Notes: generated by a model from the sequence alone, not told the origin. 64,000 nt of DNA from Streptococcus mitis (GCF_946190275.1 NZ_CAMHZQ010000007.1:25723-89722); one strand, 5' to 3'. Shown: positions 17,242-26,639, counted from the first letter of the stretch. A program made the numbers and translations.

Positions 17242-17963
17242 TATTTCTTGGTTACAGCCATGGTGTGTAGTTGGCTGATTTCTTTTTTATTCAGACGACG
17301 GGATTCACCTGGACGAAGGCCTGTCAAGTCTAGGTGCCCAAAACGTGTCCGAGACAACTTGTCCACTTGAAGACCAACAGCTTCAAACATTTTTTTAACC
17401 TGATGGTTACGCCCTTCATGGATGGTCAACTGTACTACTGAGCGATTTTTAACTGGGTCCACTTTGAGAATTTCATAAACAGCTGGCTTGGTTTTCTTGC
17501 CCTCAATCTCCACTCCACGAGTCAAGGGGCGAAGATTTTCCTTATTAGCCACACCTTTAACACGCGCAACATAAACCTTGTCAATCTCATTACGAGGGTG
17601 AATCATTTCATCCGTAAAATCCCCATCATTGGTCAAAATCAAGACTCCTGATGTATCCCAGTCCAAACGACCAACTGGGTAAATACGCTCTTTGACATTG
17701 GGCAAGAGGTCGACAACAGTCTTGCGCCCCTTGTCATCTGTCACACTGGAAATGACACCGCGTGGTTTGTTAAGCAGATAATAGACCTTTTCTTCGTTGT
17801 AGATAGGTTGACCTTCCACTTCGACCTTGTCGCCTGACTTGATAGTGGTTGCTAGTTCACGTACCACTTGGCCGTTAACCGTCACCAAACCTTGCTTGAT
17901 CAACTCTTCTGCTTTTCTCCTACTGGCCACACCTGCGTGGGCAATATACTTATTGATTCTCAT
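17241..17963 (-). CDS. rluB: 23S rRNA pseudouridine synthase B
   Basis: A 240-residue RsuA/RluB-family protein. It has an N-terminal S4 RNA-binding domain ([22 protein letters not shown], split) and the pseudouridine synthase motif [17 protein letters not shown] with catalytic Asp101. The terminal [12 protein letters not shown] region is also typical. It should isomerise a uridine in helix 89 of 23S rRNA (E. coli position 2605). It overlaps scpB by 14 bp and is commonly found behind scpAB in Firmicutes. Confidence 0.93.
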   Translation of the reverse strand: MRINKYIAHAGVASRRKAEELIKQGLVTVNGQVVRELATTIKSGDKVEVEGQPIYNEEKVYYLLNKPRGVISSVTDDKGRKTVVDLLPNVKERIYPVGRLDWDTSGVLILTNDGDFTDEMIHPRNEIDKVYVARVKGVANKENLRPLTRGVEIEGKKTKPAVYEILKVDPVKNRSVVQLTIHEGRNHQVKKMFEAVGLQVDKLSRTRFGHLDLTGLRPGESRRLNKKEISQLHTMAVTKK

Positions 17964-18519
17964 CTTCTTCTATCCTTTCACCAAATAATTGGCTTTCTTG
18001 GGCCTGAATCTCAAGCTCATCAATCACTGGTAATTCTTCCAAATGGTTAATTCCCATGTAATCTAGGAAATAATCCGTAGTCACATAGAGGTTGGGGCGA
18101 CCCAACACTTCTTTTTTCCCGTCTTCTTTAATCAAGTCAAAAGCCTGCAACTTTGCCAAGGCTCCACTCGAGTTAACCCCACGAATGGCATCAATTTCTA
18201 TCCGTGTGATGGGCTGCTTGTAGGCAATGATGGACAAGGTCTCAAGGGCAGCCCGAGACAAGCTCTGGTTGATAGGCGCCTTGGAGTATTCCTTCAAAAT
18301 CTCTGAAAACTGAGGCTTGGTCACCAATCTATAAGCCCCACCTGTCTCAATCAGAGCCAAACTGGAATCAGTGTCCTTTTCATACTTCTGGACTAATTTT
18401 TCTAAACTCTGTTGGATGCCTGTCGGTGGCAGAGAGAGGAGTTCAGCTAACTGGCGGACTCTAATCCCATCTTCACCCGCTACAAACAAGAGCGCTTCTA
18501 TTTTTGCTAAAGTACTCAT
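17950..18519 (-). CDS. scpB: Segregation and condensation protein B
   Basis: A 189-residue winged-helix protein. [19 protein letters not shown] and the [19 protein letters not shown] core match ScpB. It forms the SMC-ScpA-ScpB condensin that compacts and segregates the chromosome. It lies 18 bp after scpA. Length fits the family (about 180-200). Confidence 0.95.
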   Translation of the reverse strand: MSTLAKIEALLFVAGEDGIRVRQLAELLSLPPTGIQQSLEKLVQKYEKDTDSSLALIETGGAYRLVTKPQFSEILKEYSKAPINQSLSRAALETLSIIAYKQPITRIEIDAIRGVNSSGALAKLQAFDLIKEDGKKEVLGRPNLYVTTDYFLDYMGINHLEELPVIDELEIQAQESQLFGERIEEDENQ

Positions 18520-18537
18520 CTTTCCTCTCTATCAAGT

Positions 18538-19266
18538 CTAGCTTTGGGCCACTTGACTTTCTTCCTTCTTTTCCATGAGATAGATATCTCCGAAACTCTC
18601 CTCTTGCACAAGTATCAGCTCCTGAGTTTTGATTAACTCTAGGGTTGCCAAAAAGAGGGTGATGACCTCTTGGAGATTCTGGGCTTCCTTAAACAAATCC
18701 TGCAAGCGCAATTGATCTCGTCCAGTCAAGGACTCTTTCACGATAACCATCATGTCCTCAATCTTATACTCATCCCGCAAGATAGTCGTGTGATTTTGTG
18801 CAAACTCCTCTTTTTTCTTGGCTAGGATATTTGAAAAAGCCAAAAAGAGGTCAATGGTCGTCTTGTCATGCACAAGCTCCGCATCTTCGTAAATCAACTC
18901 TGTCGGCGCTTTGGAATAGTGCTGGGCCCGTTCTTGGTGCTTGGCTTCCAAGTGCTCCCCCAAGAGCTTGAACTTGCGGTATTCTTCAATTTGAGAGAGA
19001 AGATCCTGCTCCAGGTCATCCTCTAAGTCTGTCACTTCTGCTACCTTTGGAAGGAGTTTACGACTCTTAATCAGCATGAGCTGACTGGCCATAACCATGT
19101 ACTCCCCCGTCACTTCCAGACGCATGGCCTGCAGGGTTGAGACATAAGCTAGATACTGTTCAATGACTTCCGTAATGGGCACATCGTAGATATCCATCTG
19201 GTACTTAGAAACCAGGTGCAAAAGCAAGTCCAGGGGCCCTTCAAAATCTTTTAATTTAATATCCAT
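18538..19266 (-). CDS. scpA: Segregation and condensation protein A (kleisin)
   Basis: The 242-residue kleisin starts [19 protein letters not shown], a family hallmark, and contains EYLVMASQ-like ([19 protein letters not shown]) and a C-terminal winged helix. It bridges the SMC heads. Its start overlaps the end of xerDL by one base, the usual scpA position in streptococci. Confidence 0.95.
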   Translation of the reverse strand: MDIKLKDFEGPLDLLLHLVSKYQMDIYDVPITEVIEQYLAYVSTLQAMRLEVTGEYMVMASQLMLIKSRKLLPKVAEVTDLEDDLEQDLLSQIEEYRKFKLLGEHLEAKHQERAQHYSKAPTELIYEDAELVHDKTTIDLFLAFSNILAKKKEEFAQNHTTILRDEYKIEDMMVIVKESLTGRDQLRLQDLFKEAQNLQEVITLFLATLELIKTQELILVQEESFGDIYLMEKKEESQVAQS

Positions 19267-20000
19267 TATCTATATTTTTCTAAGGTCAGGACTGTTTTTA
19301 ATCCTAATTTTTTTGCAATTTCGTACAAATCGACCTTGTTTTCAATTTGTCGTAGAATGAACTGTTCCCGCAGGGCTTGAGCTGATAGTGCTGGAAAACC
19401 TTTCTCCTTGACAAAAGCTTCTAACTGACGGAAGGCCCATTGACGAGAATAGGCTTTCCCTCCCCTTTCAAAGAGATAGTTCTGGCCCATCAAGGGTTCC
19501 AATTCTGAAAGTAAGGTCGTAGGAATGGTGACAATTCTCTGTTGGGAAGCCTTCTTGATTCGCAACACCTGAAAGTCCAGATTGATGTCCGCAACCTTGA
19601 GAGCTAAAATCTCACTGGGCAAGAGCCCCATTTCCAAGATAAGTAGAGCCAGTAAACGCCCCTCTGGATAATTACTTTCCTGCCAAAAAGAGTCTAGGTT
19701 TAACAGTTCTGGTTTTGCGGTCTTCTTTTCAGCTTGTTTGGCTAATTCCAAACGATAAAAGCTATCCACTTCTCCTTTTTGATAGAGAAAGTAGAGAAAT
19801 TGGTTACAGGCCGAAATCTTTCGCTTCTGAGCGCTGATTTTTAGACTGGCTAGTTGGGCTTGGTAAATCTTGAGACTGGTCTCAGAAATCCGCTCGCCCA
19901 CAATGTCTAAAAATTGCTCCAAATCATACTTATAGGACTGCTTGGAATTGGCAGACAGACCCTGCTTTTCCTCTAAAAAGGCTGAAATCCTGTCTCTCAT
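19266..20000 (-). CDS. xerDL: XerD-like tyrosine-recombinase homologue with degenerate catalytic site
   Basis: A 244-residue protein with an N-terminal SAM-like core-binding domain ([16 protein letters not shown]) and a C-terminal catalytic-type fold. Key residues are not canonical. The Arg I site, normally TGLRxSE, reads MGLLPSE. The HxLRH segment reads QALREQF, which keeps the Arg but not the histidines. The LGH site reads LGL. The final Tyr (EKYR) remains. It therefore probably does not recombine DNA by the standard mechanism. Streptococci use XerS at dif, and this paralogue is a conserved companion of scpA. I chose the ATG at 20000, which makes an ATGA overlap with cbpB. Confidence 0.85.
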   Translation of the reverse strand: MRDRISAFLEEKQGLSANSKQSYKYDLEQFLDIVGERISETSLKIYQAQLASLKISAQKRKISACNQFLYFLYQKGEVDSFYRLELAKQAEKKTAKPELLNLDSFWQESNYPEGRLLALLILEMGLLPSEILALKVADINLDFQVLRIKKASQQRIVTIPTTLLSELEPLMGQNYLFERGGKAYSRQWAFRQLEAFVKEKGFPALSAQALREQFILRQIENKVDLYEIAKKLGLKTVLTLEKYR

Positions 20001-20458
20001 TTGCATCGAATCTCAAATTCCTTACTAAAGTCATGCAAGAGGGCATTGACTGCCTTGAGGATAGACTTGCGCGTGATAATCCCTTGGAAAATACCTTCTG
20101 CGTCCACAACCGGTAAGAAAGACTCATCTACCAGCTTGTGCAAGACCTCCGTAATAGTAAAATCAGGCGAAACAACCGCTACGTCCCTTTTCGTCATGTG
20201 GACAATGTCCGTATCTGCCATGATTTCTTGACTCAGGTCATGCTCCATCTGATAAGCCATAATATCTCTGAGCCCAATCGTCCCAACAAACTGCTTTTCA
20301 TCTGTCACAACGGGAACACGAGTATAGGTCATCTGACTAAGCAAGAGGGTTGCATGATCCGCATTGTGGGTATCAATCAAAACAGCTAGATTTTCAGCAG
20401 GGGTCAAAAAAGTTTCCTCCTGCCCCAACAAGAAAGTCTCAAACTCCTTGGCAATCAT
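19997..20458 (-). CDS. cbpB: CBS-pair protein, c-di-AMP-binding CbpB family
   Basis: A 153-residue protein made of two CBS motifs (about residues 20-75 and 85-145: VPVVTDEKQFVGTIGLRDIM, then LPVVDAEGIFQGIITRKSIL). This matches the YkuL/CbpB family, whose members bind cyclic di-AMP and in Bacillus regulate the (p)ppGpp synthetase Rel. The function here is inferred from the family. It overlaps both neighbours by ATGA. Confidence 0.82.
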   Translation of the reverse strand: MIAKEFETFLLGQEETFLTPAENLAVLIDTHNADHATLLLSQMTYTRVPVVTDEKQFVGTIGLRDIMAYQMEHDLSQEIMADTDIVHMTKRDVAVVSPDFTITEVLHKLVDESFLPVVDAEGIFQGIITRKSILKAVNALLHDFSKEFEIRCK

Positions 20459-20976
20459 CGGCTAAACTCCTTGGACAAGCCCGGATACACCTCATGGTCT
20501 CGTGTCAAAAAGTCGACTTTGAAGTAACTATCATCAATCTCCACACGAGCATAGAGACATTCTCTGATGGTACCACGTGGTTGACTGATAGAGCCTGGAT
20601 TTAGAAAAAGAGTCTTTCCTTCCATCCAAGCACTTGGCACATGTAAGTGACCATAGAGGCAGATATCGGCTTCTTCTTCCTGAGCCCAGTAGTCCAACTT
20701 TTGAAAATTGAAATTAATGTCGAACAGGTGTCCGTGAGTTTGGATAATCTTGGTCGAACCAAGCTCAGTCACCAAACGTTCTGGGTAACCTGCATAAAAG
20801 TCCATGTTCCCTTTAACAACACGGATTCCCTCCCAAAGTGGAGAATCGGGACGCAATTCAGAATCTCCGTTATGAAAAACGGCGTCAACTTTGCCCACAT
20901 AGCGATCACGGATTTCTTCCACAATCAAGCTATCGCCATGAGAATCGCTCATTACAATGATGGTTTGCTTTGCCAT
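20455..20976 (-). CDS. YfcE/MJ0936-type metallophosphoesterase
   Basis: A 173-residue calcineurin-like phosphoesterase with all metal motifs: SDSHGD (residues 9-14), HNGDSE, KGNMD, TQGH-like THGHL and YGHLHVPS. The substrate is unknown; relatives hydrolyse phosphodiesters. It overlaps rdgB by 25 bp and cbpB by 4 bp within a long operon, a conserved streptococcal arrangement. Confidence 0.88.
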   Translation of the reverse strand: MAKQTIIVMSDSHGDSLIVEEIRDRYVGKVDAVFHNGDSELRPDSPLWEGIRVVKGNMDFYAGYPERLVTELGSTKIIQTHGHLFDINFNFQKLDYWAQEEEADICLYGHLHVPSAWMEGKTLFLNPGSISQPRGTIRECLYARVEIDDSYFKVDFLTRDHEVYPGLSKEFSR

Positions 20977-21923
20977 GATGGAAATACCTCCAAAAGTTTC
21001 TTAACGGCTAAGGCACGGTGAGATTGACTATTTTTTTCTTCAAGGGTTAATTCAGCTGAGGACTTGCCTGTCTCTCCTACAAGGAAGAGAGGGTCATAGC
21101 CAAAGCCATTTTCACCCTTAGGTTCAAAGTTAATGTAGCCAGGCCAATCTGCTTCAACAACCAAGCTTTCCTTGTTTGGACTGGCTACGACTAGGGTTGT
21201 ATGGAATTGAGCCGAGCGGTCCTTGAGTTCAAAGACCATGGCCAATTCGTGCAAGAGCTTGGCATTGTTTTCACGGTCAGTAGCTCCCACACCTGCGAAA
21301 CGAGCTGACCAGACACCTGGCAAGCCACCAAGGACATCAACTTTAAGTCCAGAATCATCTGCCAGAACCATCTTGCCCGTTAATTGAGAAATGGTTTCTG
21401 CCTTGAGGCGGGCATTTTCTTCAAAGGTCATGCCTGTTTCTGCTACTTCAGGTAAGTCAGGATAGTCATTAAGATTTTCCACATCGTATCCTAACTTGTC
21501 AAAGATAGCTCGAAATTCCTTGGTCTTGCCCTCGTTACGAGTCGCAATCAACAAGGTTTCTCTAACCTTGTTTGTCTCAAAGAAATCATGAACATTGACC
21601 CCTTCTTTGGGCAATTCCACATACAAGAGTTGCCCATTTTCAACCAAGAGCAAAGTCCCCTGACGTTGGATAACTTCCAAGCTACGTCCTGCTTCTTGGT
21701 TGAGGATATCCACCACAAAAGACAATAAACGGTAGAGAGAACCATAGCGTAAAACAATCACAGAAACAGGAAAACCTTGTTCCTCATCTCGAAATCTTTG
21801 GGCAAACTCCAATAGAGGAAAATCCAAGTCATCACCATTCAAAGTCCGGACACCACCAAAAATACTATAGTTTCCAACATACCAGTCCTGGTCATCCTTG
21901 TATTCATAAATTTTATTTGTCAT
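20952..21923 (-). CDS. rdgB: RdgB/HAM1 nucleotide pyrophosphatase with extra N-terminal domain
   Basis: A 323-residue protein. From about residue 120 it is a standard XTP/dITP diphosphatase: [50 protein letters not shown] and GFGYDPLF. It removes inosine and xanthosine triphosphates from the pool. The first 120 residues form an extra domain that typical 190-200-residue RdgB proteins lack. I recognise it only as a streptococcal extension. The ATG at 21923 forms an ATGA overlap with the murI stop; the longer in-frame start upstream is rejected. Confidence 0.92.
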   Translation of the reverse strand: MTNKIYEYKDDQDWYVGNYSIFGGVRTLNGDDLDFPLLEFAQRFRDEEQGFPVSVIVLRYGSLYRLLSFVVDILNQEAGRSLEVIQRQGTLLLVENGQLLYVELPKEGVNVHDFFETNKVRETLLIATRNEGKTKEFRAIFDKLGYDVENLNDYPDLPEVAETGMTFEENARLKAETISQLTGKMVLADDSGLKVDVLGGLPGVWSARFAGVGATDRENNAKLLHELAMVFELKDRSAQFHTTLVVASPNKESLVVEADWPGYINFEPKGENGFGYDPLFLVGETGKSSAELTLEEKNSQSHRALAVKKLLEVFPSWQSKPSL

Positions 21924-22714
21924 AATTCTACATGCTCCACATGAATTTCTTTTTCCAGCCATTCTTCACCTATTTGGGCAAAACTTTGGCTGCTAGCTGT
22001 TGTGTAAAAACGGTGATGGAGTGGTCCAGCATCGCGACCACGATTGATTTCAAAATAATTGAGTAAGACTGAGATATCCCGTACGCACTCTGCCCCACTA
22101 TCGATGAGCTGAACCTTTGGCCCCATGACATTTTGAATAATGGGTCTGAGCAGTGGATAATGGGTACAGCCCAAAATCAGGCTATCCACCTTTCCTACCA
22201 AGGGACGCAGGGTTTCATAAACTACTTTCTTGGTGACACTGGTTGACAGGGCCCCAGACTCCACCAAGGGAGCAAACTTGGGACAGGCCAAACTCTCCAC
22301 CTGTAAGTCCGGATCCAGATCATGAATTTTCTGACGGTAGATGTCTGATTGTACAGTCATGGGTGTTCCAATCACCCCGATTTTCCCACCTTGGCTAGAC
22401 TTGATGGCTGCCGAAGCTCCTGGTAAAATCACACCCAAGACAGGAATGTTGAGTTGAGCCTTGATTTCTTCCCAAACGACCGCAGTCGCAGTGTTACAAG
22501 CAATAACGATCATCTTGACATCCTTGGTCAAGAGAAAGTTGACCAACTGCCAAGTATATTCACGAATTTGCTCAGCAGGACGGGGACCATAAGGCGCCCG
22601 TGCCGAATCTCCAATATAGACGATTTCTTCATGGGGAAGCTGGCGCATGAGCTCGCGCACAACAGTCAAGCCCCCGACACCCGAATCCAAAAAACCAATT
22701 GGTCGATTATCCAT
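21920..22714 (-). CDS. murI: Glutamate racemase
   Basis: The 264-residue enzyme shows the paired catalytic cysteines in IACNTATA and LGCTHYPLL, plus the N-terminal [11 protein letters not shown]. It makes D-glutamate for peptidoglycan. It is first in the tightly coupled group running down to yidD. The leader between it and yneF is 199 bp, with no convincing promoter hexamers. Confidence 0.96.
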   Translation of the reverse strand: MDNRPIGFLDSGVGGLTVVRELMRQLPHEEIVYIGDSARAPYGPRPAEQIREYTWQLVNFLLTKDVKMIVIACNTATAVVWEEIKAQLNIPVLGVILPGASAAIKSSQGGKIGVIGTPMTVQSDIYRQKIHDLDPDLQVESLACPKFAPLVESGALSTSVTKKVVYETLRPLVGKVDSLILGCTHYPLLRPIIQNVMGPKVQLIDSGAECVRDISVLLNYFEINRGRDAGPLHHRFYTTASSQSFAQIGEEWLEKEIHVEHVEL

Positions 22715-22879
22715 ACAGTCTTCTTTCTAGTCTTTTTTCTGATTGATAGTTCATTATGATTATTTATCCTTATGAACTGAAGGACAGCTTCAACAACTAC
22801 TATCTCTCTTAATCATAATCAAATATCAATAGAATGCAAGGAAAAAGTCTCATCCCTAAACCATAGCCAACATAGTGAG

Positions 22880-22905
22880 AAGTCTGGAATTTTCATCCCA
22901 GACTT
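22880..22905. terminator. Hairpin after yneF
   Basis: AGTCTGG pairs with CCAGACT across a 10-nt loop. The T-rich side faces the plus strand (TTTTCCTT), so its strength as a terminator for the leftward yneF is doubtful. Confidence 0.4.
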
Positions 22906-22913
22906 TTCCTTAT

Positions 22914-23162
22914 TTATTTTTTCTTTTTATTGTTAGCAAGGGCTGCCTTTTGTTGGCGGATGATTTGGTGGTAAACTTGTTGTACCTTGGCTTCGCTTGG
23001 TTTTTGACCATTTGCACTCAAAAGAGTACGAACTGCTTCAGCATTCAAACGTGGGTTGTCAGCGAATTCTTTTTCGATTTGCTTACGAACCAAGTACATT
23101 CCTCCAAGAGCTCCTCCTAGAAAAGCTAGCACAATCAATACAATTGCTAATAGTAAATCCAT
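22914..23162 (-). CDS. yneF: YneF family (UPF0154) small membrane protein
   Basis: An 82-residue protein with one N-terminal membrane span ([19 protein letters not shown]), then [19 protein letters not shown] and a basic end. This is the UPF0154/YneF signature; its function is unknown. The ATG at 23162 leaves 6 nt after AGGAGA. An alternative ATG at 23165 is adjacent. The promoter is an extended -10, TGGTATAAT, at 23196-23204. Confidence 0.9.
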
Positions 23163-23195
23163 CATTTTTCTCCTGTTTCTTTTTGAGTCCCTTTC

Positions 23196-23201
23196 ATTAT
23201 A
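23196..23201 (-). promoter_or_regulatory. yneF promoter (extended -10)
   Basis: TATAAT preceded by TGG, 33 nt upstream of the start codon. No clear -35. Confidence 0.65.
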
Positions 23202-23305
23202 CCACAAACTAGCCACCCTGACTAGTTTGTTTTACGCTTTCAGGGATGGAATAGACAGCAAAAAGAACCCTGCTTTTCTGCAAAAGAGGGCTCCTTACTA
23301 AGTTT

Positions 23306-23418
23306 ATACTCAATGAAAATCAAAGAGCAAACTAGGAAGCTAGCCGCAGGTTGCTCAAAGCACTGTTTTAAGATTGCAGATAGAACTAACACGGTTTGAA
23401 GAGATTTTCGAAGAGTAT
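23306..23418 (-). repeat. BOX element, shortened form
   Basis: A 113-bp copy with an intact boxC end (left) and boxA end (right, ATACTCTTCGAAAATCTCTT on the minus strand). The GGCAAGGCGACG part of boxA is missing, so the central part is deleted or recombined. It fills most of the spacer between yneF and the trp transporter terminator. Confidence 0.82.
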
Positions 23419-23457
23419 TAATTTCATATTTCTGCCTATCCATTTGTACTAATAAAA

Positions 23458-23480
23458 GACTGAAACACTAGATTTCAGCC
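23458..23480 (-). terminator. trpXYZ terminator
   Basis: GGCTGAAA pairs with TTTCAGTC on the minus strand, followed by TTTTATT. It lies 8 bp past the ATPase stop codon. Confidence 0.8.
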
Positions 23481-23487
23481 TTTTTCT

Positions 23488-24291
23488 TTATCCTAAAACC
23501 AATTCATCACTGACCAGACTTTGGCCACTATTTTTCTGGAAGAGATGCATGAGGTCTTCAACTGTCAGATTCTTTTTCTCTTCTCCCTTGACATCCACCA
23601 CTATCTTGCCTTGATAAAGCATAATGAGACGATTGCCGTATTCAATCGCATGGTTCATATCGTGGGTAATCATCAGAGTAGTCAACTGATGATGCTCCAC
23701 AATCTTTTGCGTCAAGTCCATCACCATTTGACTGGTTTTCGGGTCAAGTGCCGCAGTGTGTTCATCCAAAAGCAAGAGCTTAGGTTTCACCAAGGCTGCC
23801 ATGACTAGGGTCAAGGCCTGTCTTTGTCCTCCTGAAAGGTATTGAGTATCCACTTTCAAACGATTTTCAAGGCCGATATTCAACTCCTTCAAGGCCTCTT
23901 GGAACTGGATTCTGTCCTTTTCCTTCACGCCCCAGCCAAGTCCTCTTTTTTGTCCACGTCTCAAGGCAATGGCCATATTCTCCTCAATCGTCAAACGAGA
24001 AGCTGTCCCCATCTTAGGATCTTGAAAAACACGGGCAATATCCTTGGCTCTCTTTCGTACACTCAGATTTTTAATGGATTTCCCTTCCAACAAAAGGTCT
24101 CCTTCGTCCACAGATAAATTGCCAGCCAAGATATTCATCAAAGTGGATTTCCCTGCGCCATTTCCACCAATCACAGAGATAAAATCTCCCTCTTCAACCT
24201 CTAAATCTAATCCTTTGAGGACATGGTTTTCATTGACCGTCCCTGCTTCAAATGTTTTGTGAATATTTTCAAGTGTTAACAAACTTGCCAT
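23488..24291 (-). CDS. trpZ: ABC transporter ATPase (tryptophan-type)
   Basis: A 267-residue ABC ATPase. Walker A is GGNGAGKST (near residue 43), the signature is LSGGQRQALTL, Walker B is LLLLDEHTAALD and the H-loop is ITHDMNHA. A His replaces Pro after the Walker B glutamate (DEH), as is common in this subfamily. It is the last gene of a binding protein-permease-ATPase trio. The tryptophan assignment rests on the TrpX relation of the binding protein. Confidence 0.85.
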   Translation of the reverse strand: MASLLTLENIHKTFEAGTVNENHVLKGLDLEVEEGDFISVIGGNGAGKSTLMNILAGNLSVDEGDLLLEGKSIKNLSVRKRAKDIARVFQDPKMGTASRLTIEENMAIALRRGQKRGLGWGVKEKDRIQFQEALKELNIGLENRLKVDTQYLSGGQRQALTLVMAALVKPKLLLLDEHTAALDPKTSQMVMDLTQKIVEHHQLTTLMITHDMNHAIEYGNRLIMLYQGKIVVDVKGEEKKNLTVEDLMHLFQKNSGQSLVSDELVLG

Positions 24292-24303
24292 AACTTTCTC
24301 CTC

Positions 24304-25197
24304 CTATTCATTTCTCAGTTTCAAACCACGAATCTTTAATCTCTTTTGCAATTCTGGTGCAAATAAAACCAAGGCTAGCAAGATTGCATTAAAGAGACGG
24401 ACCAGATTTTGATCTAGATTTGGAATTTCATAGATATTTAAAATAATCAAACGGTAAACAATAGCACCGATTCCGATGGATAACAAGCGACCTCCTATGG
24501 TCAAGTCGTGTATCAAGACTTCTGCAATAATGACTGCACTCAAACCAACAACGATGGTTCCTGTCCCAGAAGTTACATCTGAAAATCCATCATTCTGAGC
24601 AAATAAGGAACCACACAGAGCAATCAGACCATTTGAAATCATATAACCAACAATCTTCATGGTGTCTACATTGACCCCATTAGCCTCACTCATCGGAATA
24701 TTGTCCCCAGTCGAACGCAAGACCAAGCCAATCTCCGTTTTCATCAAAAGAGTCAAGACCAAACAAACAAGTAAGAGACAGGCCAAACTGAATGAGAAAA
24801 CAGCTTCTTCAGTTGTTAGCCCCAAGCTCGCTAATTGCTTAAAGACAGTTGAAGAATCTCCCAAGGAAAGATTGGGCACACTTCCCATGATTTTAATATT
24901 GATTGAATAAAGACCTGTCAAGGTCACAATCCCTGTCAAGAGAGCTGGGATTTTCATCTTGGTGTGGAGCATTCCTGATACAAGACCAGCTACCATACCT
25001 GCCAGCAAAGCAAGTAAGGTCGCAATCCAAGGATTTGTCCCTGCCTGTATCTGTGATACGACGACAGCTGCACCTAGAGGAAAGGCTCCTTCAGCAGTCA
25101 TATCCGCAATATCCAAAATACGGAAAGTCAAGTAGACCCCAATGGCCATAATCGACCACAACAAACCTTCTGATAAACTAGATAATACAAAACTCAT
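24304..25197 (-). CDS. trpY: ABC transporter permease (tryptophan-type)
   Basis: A 297-residue polytopic membrane protein of the BPD_transp_2 (LivH/RbsC-like) class. Eight to nine hydrophobic segments are visible, with ADMTAEGAFPLGAAV near residue 35, and SEANGVNVDTMKIVGYMISNGL and SGTGTIVVGLSAVIIAEVL later. It sits 10 bp after the binding-protein gene and 12 bp before the ATPase gene, so the three are co-transcribed. Confidence 0.85.
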   Translation of the reverse strand: MSFVLSSLSEGLLWSIMAIGVYLTFRILDIADMTAEGAFPLGAAVVVSQIQAGTNPWIATLLALLAGMVAGLVSGMLHTKMKIPALLTGIVTLTGLYSINIKIMGSVPNLSLGDSSTVFKQLASLGLTTEEAVFSFSLACLLLVCLVLTLLMKTEIGLVLRSTGDNIPMSEANGVNVDTMKIVGYMISNGLIALCGSLFAQNDGFSDVTSGTGTIVVGLSAVIIAEVLIHDLTIGGRLLSIGIGAIVYRLIILNIYEIPNLDQNLVRLFNAILLALVLFAPELQKRLKIRGLKLRNE

Positions 25198-25207
25198 CTT
25201 AAACCTC

Positions 25208-26185
25208 CTATTCCTTGCCCTCTAATTTACTAATATCAATTCCTAGTGCATCTGCCATTTCTTTATTGGTATGCAATTCCAGTTTTTCAGGCAACTCAAC
25301 TGCTATATTTTCTGGCTTCTCACCTTTTAAAACACGAATCAACATGCGGGCTGTCTGCCGTCCCAATTCTTCATAATTGGTACCGTAGTTATACAAGCCA
25401 CCAACAGCAATCATTTCTGTTGAACCACCAAATACTGGAACTTTGTGTTTAATAGAAACCTGCTTGACTGTTTCCATGGTTGACGAAATGATATTATCCG
25501 TTGGTACAAAAACCATATCCACTTCAGCCATCAAGCTCTCTGCTGCCGCCTTGACGTTGTTACTGTCCAAGATTGTTTTTTCAACAACGGTAAATCCTTT
25601 TTCTTCCAGAAGTCGCTTAGCTTCATCCTTTTGGACAACTGAGTTTGGCTCGCTCTGAGTATAGAGAATTCCAATTGTTTTAGCCTTTGGCAACACTTTC
25701 TTTATCAAATTGATTTGGGTTGAAATGGCATCTGATGACTGGTCGCTTGTTCCAGTTACATTGCCCCCAGGGTGTTCTCTTGACTCAACCAGCTTGGCAC
25801 TGACAGGGTCTGTTACAGCTGAAAAGATAACCGGTGTCGTTTGTGTTGTATTAGCCAAGCTCTGAGCAGAAGGCGTTGCGATGGCTAGAACGACATCACT
25901 AGATTCTGCTAGCTGCTGGGAAATCGTTTTTAGATTTCTTTGTTCTCCCTGTGCATTTTGCAAATCAATCTCGATATTTTTCCCTTCCACATAGCCTTGT
26001 TTGGCCAGCTCATCCACAAAACCTTCTCTAGTAGCGTCTAAGGACTGGTGGGTAATAAATTGCGAAATACCGATACGAAAAACATCTTTTTTCTTGTCTG
26101 CCTTCAACTGATGCAAACTGATCAGAGAGGTCAAGAGGATCCCCACTACCAAGAGGGGGGCTAGTAATTTTCGAACAACTTTCAT
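25208..26185 (-). CDS. trpX: ABC transporter substrate-binding protein, tryptophan-binding TrpX type
   Basis: A 325-residue exported binding protein of the ABC_sub_bind family. Features include RIGISQFITHQSLDATREGF, EGKNIEIDLQNAQGE, TPVIFSAVTDPV and FGGSTEMIAVGGLYNYGTNY. It has an N-terminal hydrophobic segment (residues 8-26) but no clear lipobox cysteine. The pneumococcal member of this family was solved with L-tryptophan, as I recall, so tryptophan is the likely ligand; related domains bind other aromatic compounds. It follows a long leader with an attenuator. Confidence 0.85.
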   Translation of the reverse strand: MKVVRKLLAPLLVVGILLTSLISLHQLKADKKKDVFRIGISQFITHQSLDATREGFVDELAKQGYVEGKNIEIDLQNAQGEQRNLKTISQQLAESSDVVLAIATPSAQSLANTTQTTPVIFSAVTDPVSAKLVESREHPGGNVTGTSDQSSDAISTQINLIKKVLPKAKTIGILYTQSEPNSVVQKDEAKRLLEEKGFTVVEKTILDSNNVKAAAESLMAEVDMVFVPTDNIISSTMETVKQVSIKHKVPVFGGSTEMIAVGGLYNYGTNYEELGRQTARMLIRVLKGEKPENIAVELPEKLELHTNKEMADALGIDISKLEGKE

Positions 26186-26215
26186 AATGAAACTCCTTCT
26201 CAGAAAAGATAAAAC

Positions 26216-26244
26216 AAAAAACCGCCTAGATACTATCTAAACGG
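26216..26244 (-). terminator. Leader terminator of trpXYZ (attenuator)
   Basis: On the minus strand CCGTTTAGATA is followed one base later by TATCTAGGCGG, then six T residues. The outer 9-10 pairs (some G-U) form the stem, with the innermost bases as the loop. It lies 31 bp before the trpX start, so it must be overridden for expression. Confidence 0.82.
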
Positions 26245-26308
26245 ATGCTTGAAATAATCTAACAAGTTATAACTTAGCTAGTCCATTTAGATATTCATCT
26301 ATATGGAC
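26234..26308 (-). promoter_or_regulatory. Anti-antiterminator and antiterminator segments of the trpXYZ leader
   Basis: Segment 1:2 is the hairpin at 26281-26308: GUCCAU and AUGGAC enclose UAGAU and AUCUA with one A-A mismatch and a GAAU loop. Segment 2 (26282-26293) can instead pair over 12 positions, one of them G-U, with segment 3 (26234-26245), the 5' arm of the terminator. The two states exclude each other. Confidence 0.75.
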
Positions 26309-26322
26309 CGCAATCAAAAATC

Positions 26323-26376
26323 TTAGCCACATAGATACAAACAAATTGCTTGAACTGTTTGCATCCATGGTGACAT
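26323..26376 (-). other. Second small leader ORF (17 codons), doubtful
   Basis: ATG at 26376 to TAA at 26323 encodes MSPWMQTVQAICLYLCG with one Trp codon. No ribosome site is visible. It ends just before hairpin 1:2. Confidence 0.25.
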
Positions 26377-26387
26377 GTCTACAAACA

Positions 26388-26447
26388 CTATCTAAAGTAG
26401 CTAAAGTAAAAGTTTTGATTCATTGTTACAGCTTGTCTTTTATTCAT
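26388..26447 (-). other. Candidate aromatic-rich leader peptide
   Basis: ATG at 26447 to TAG at 26388 encodes 19 residues, MNKRQAVTMNQNFYFSYFR, with three Phe and two Tyr codons in the last seven. The upstream GAAAAAGAA is a poor ribosome site. It lies in the leader between the promoter and the attenuator, as a leader peptide would. Confidence 0.35.
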
Positions 26448-26479
26448 TTCTTTTTCTGCTTTCTTTTTTGATGTTTCCT

Positions 26480-26508
26480 ATCTTACCACCTTTTTCATCA
26501 GCTGTCAA
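26480..26508 (-). promoter_or_regulatory. trpXYZ promoter
   Basis: TTGACA (26503-26508) and TAAGAT (26480-26485) with 17-nt spacing. Transcription would start near 26472, giving a leader of about 290 nt. Confidence 0.65.
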
Positions 26509-26584
26509 GAATATTTCAGAATTTTTTAAAATTTTTCGAAAATTCTTTCAGGATGCTTTCAAAGATTTTTTCAAATCAGTCCAA

Positions 26585-26634
26585 CAAAAAAAGGTTTATA
26601 ATTTCCATAAAAATTGACATGGAAATTATAAAAC
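26585..26634 (-). terminator. ami operon terminator
   Basis: A long near-perfect stem pairs GGTTTTATAATTTCCAT with ATGGAAATTATAAACC, followed by seven or more T residues on the minus strand. It lies just past amiF. Confidence 0.95.
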
Positions 26635-26639
26635 CACTA

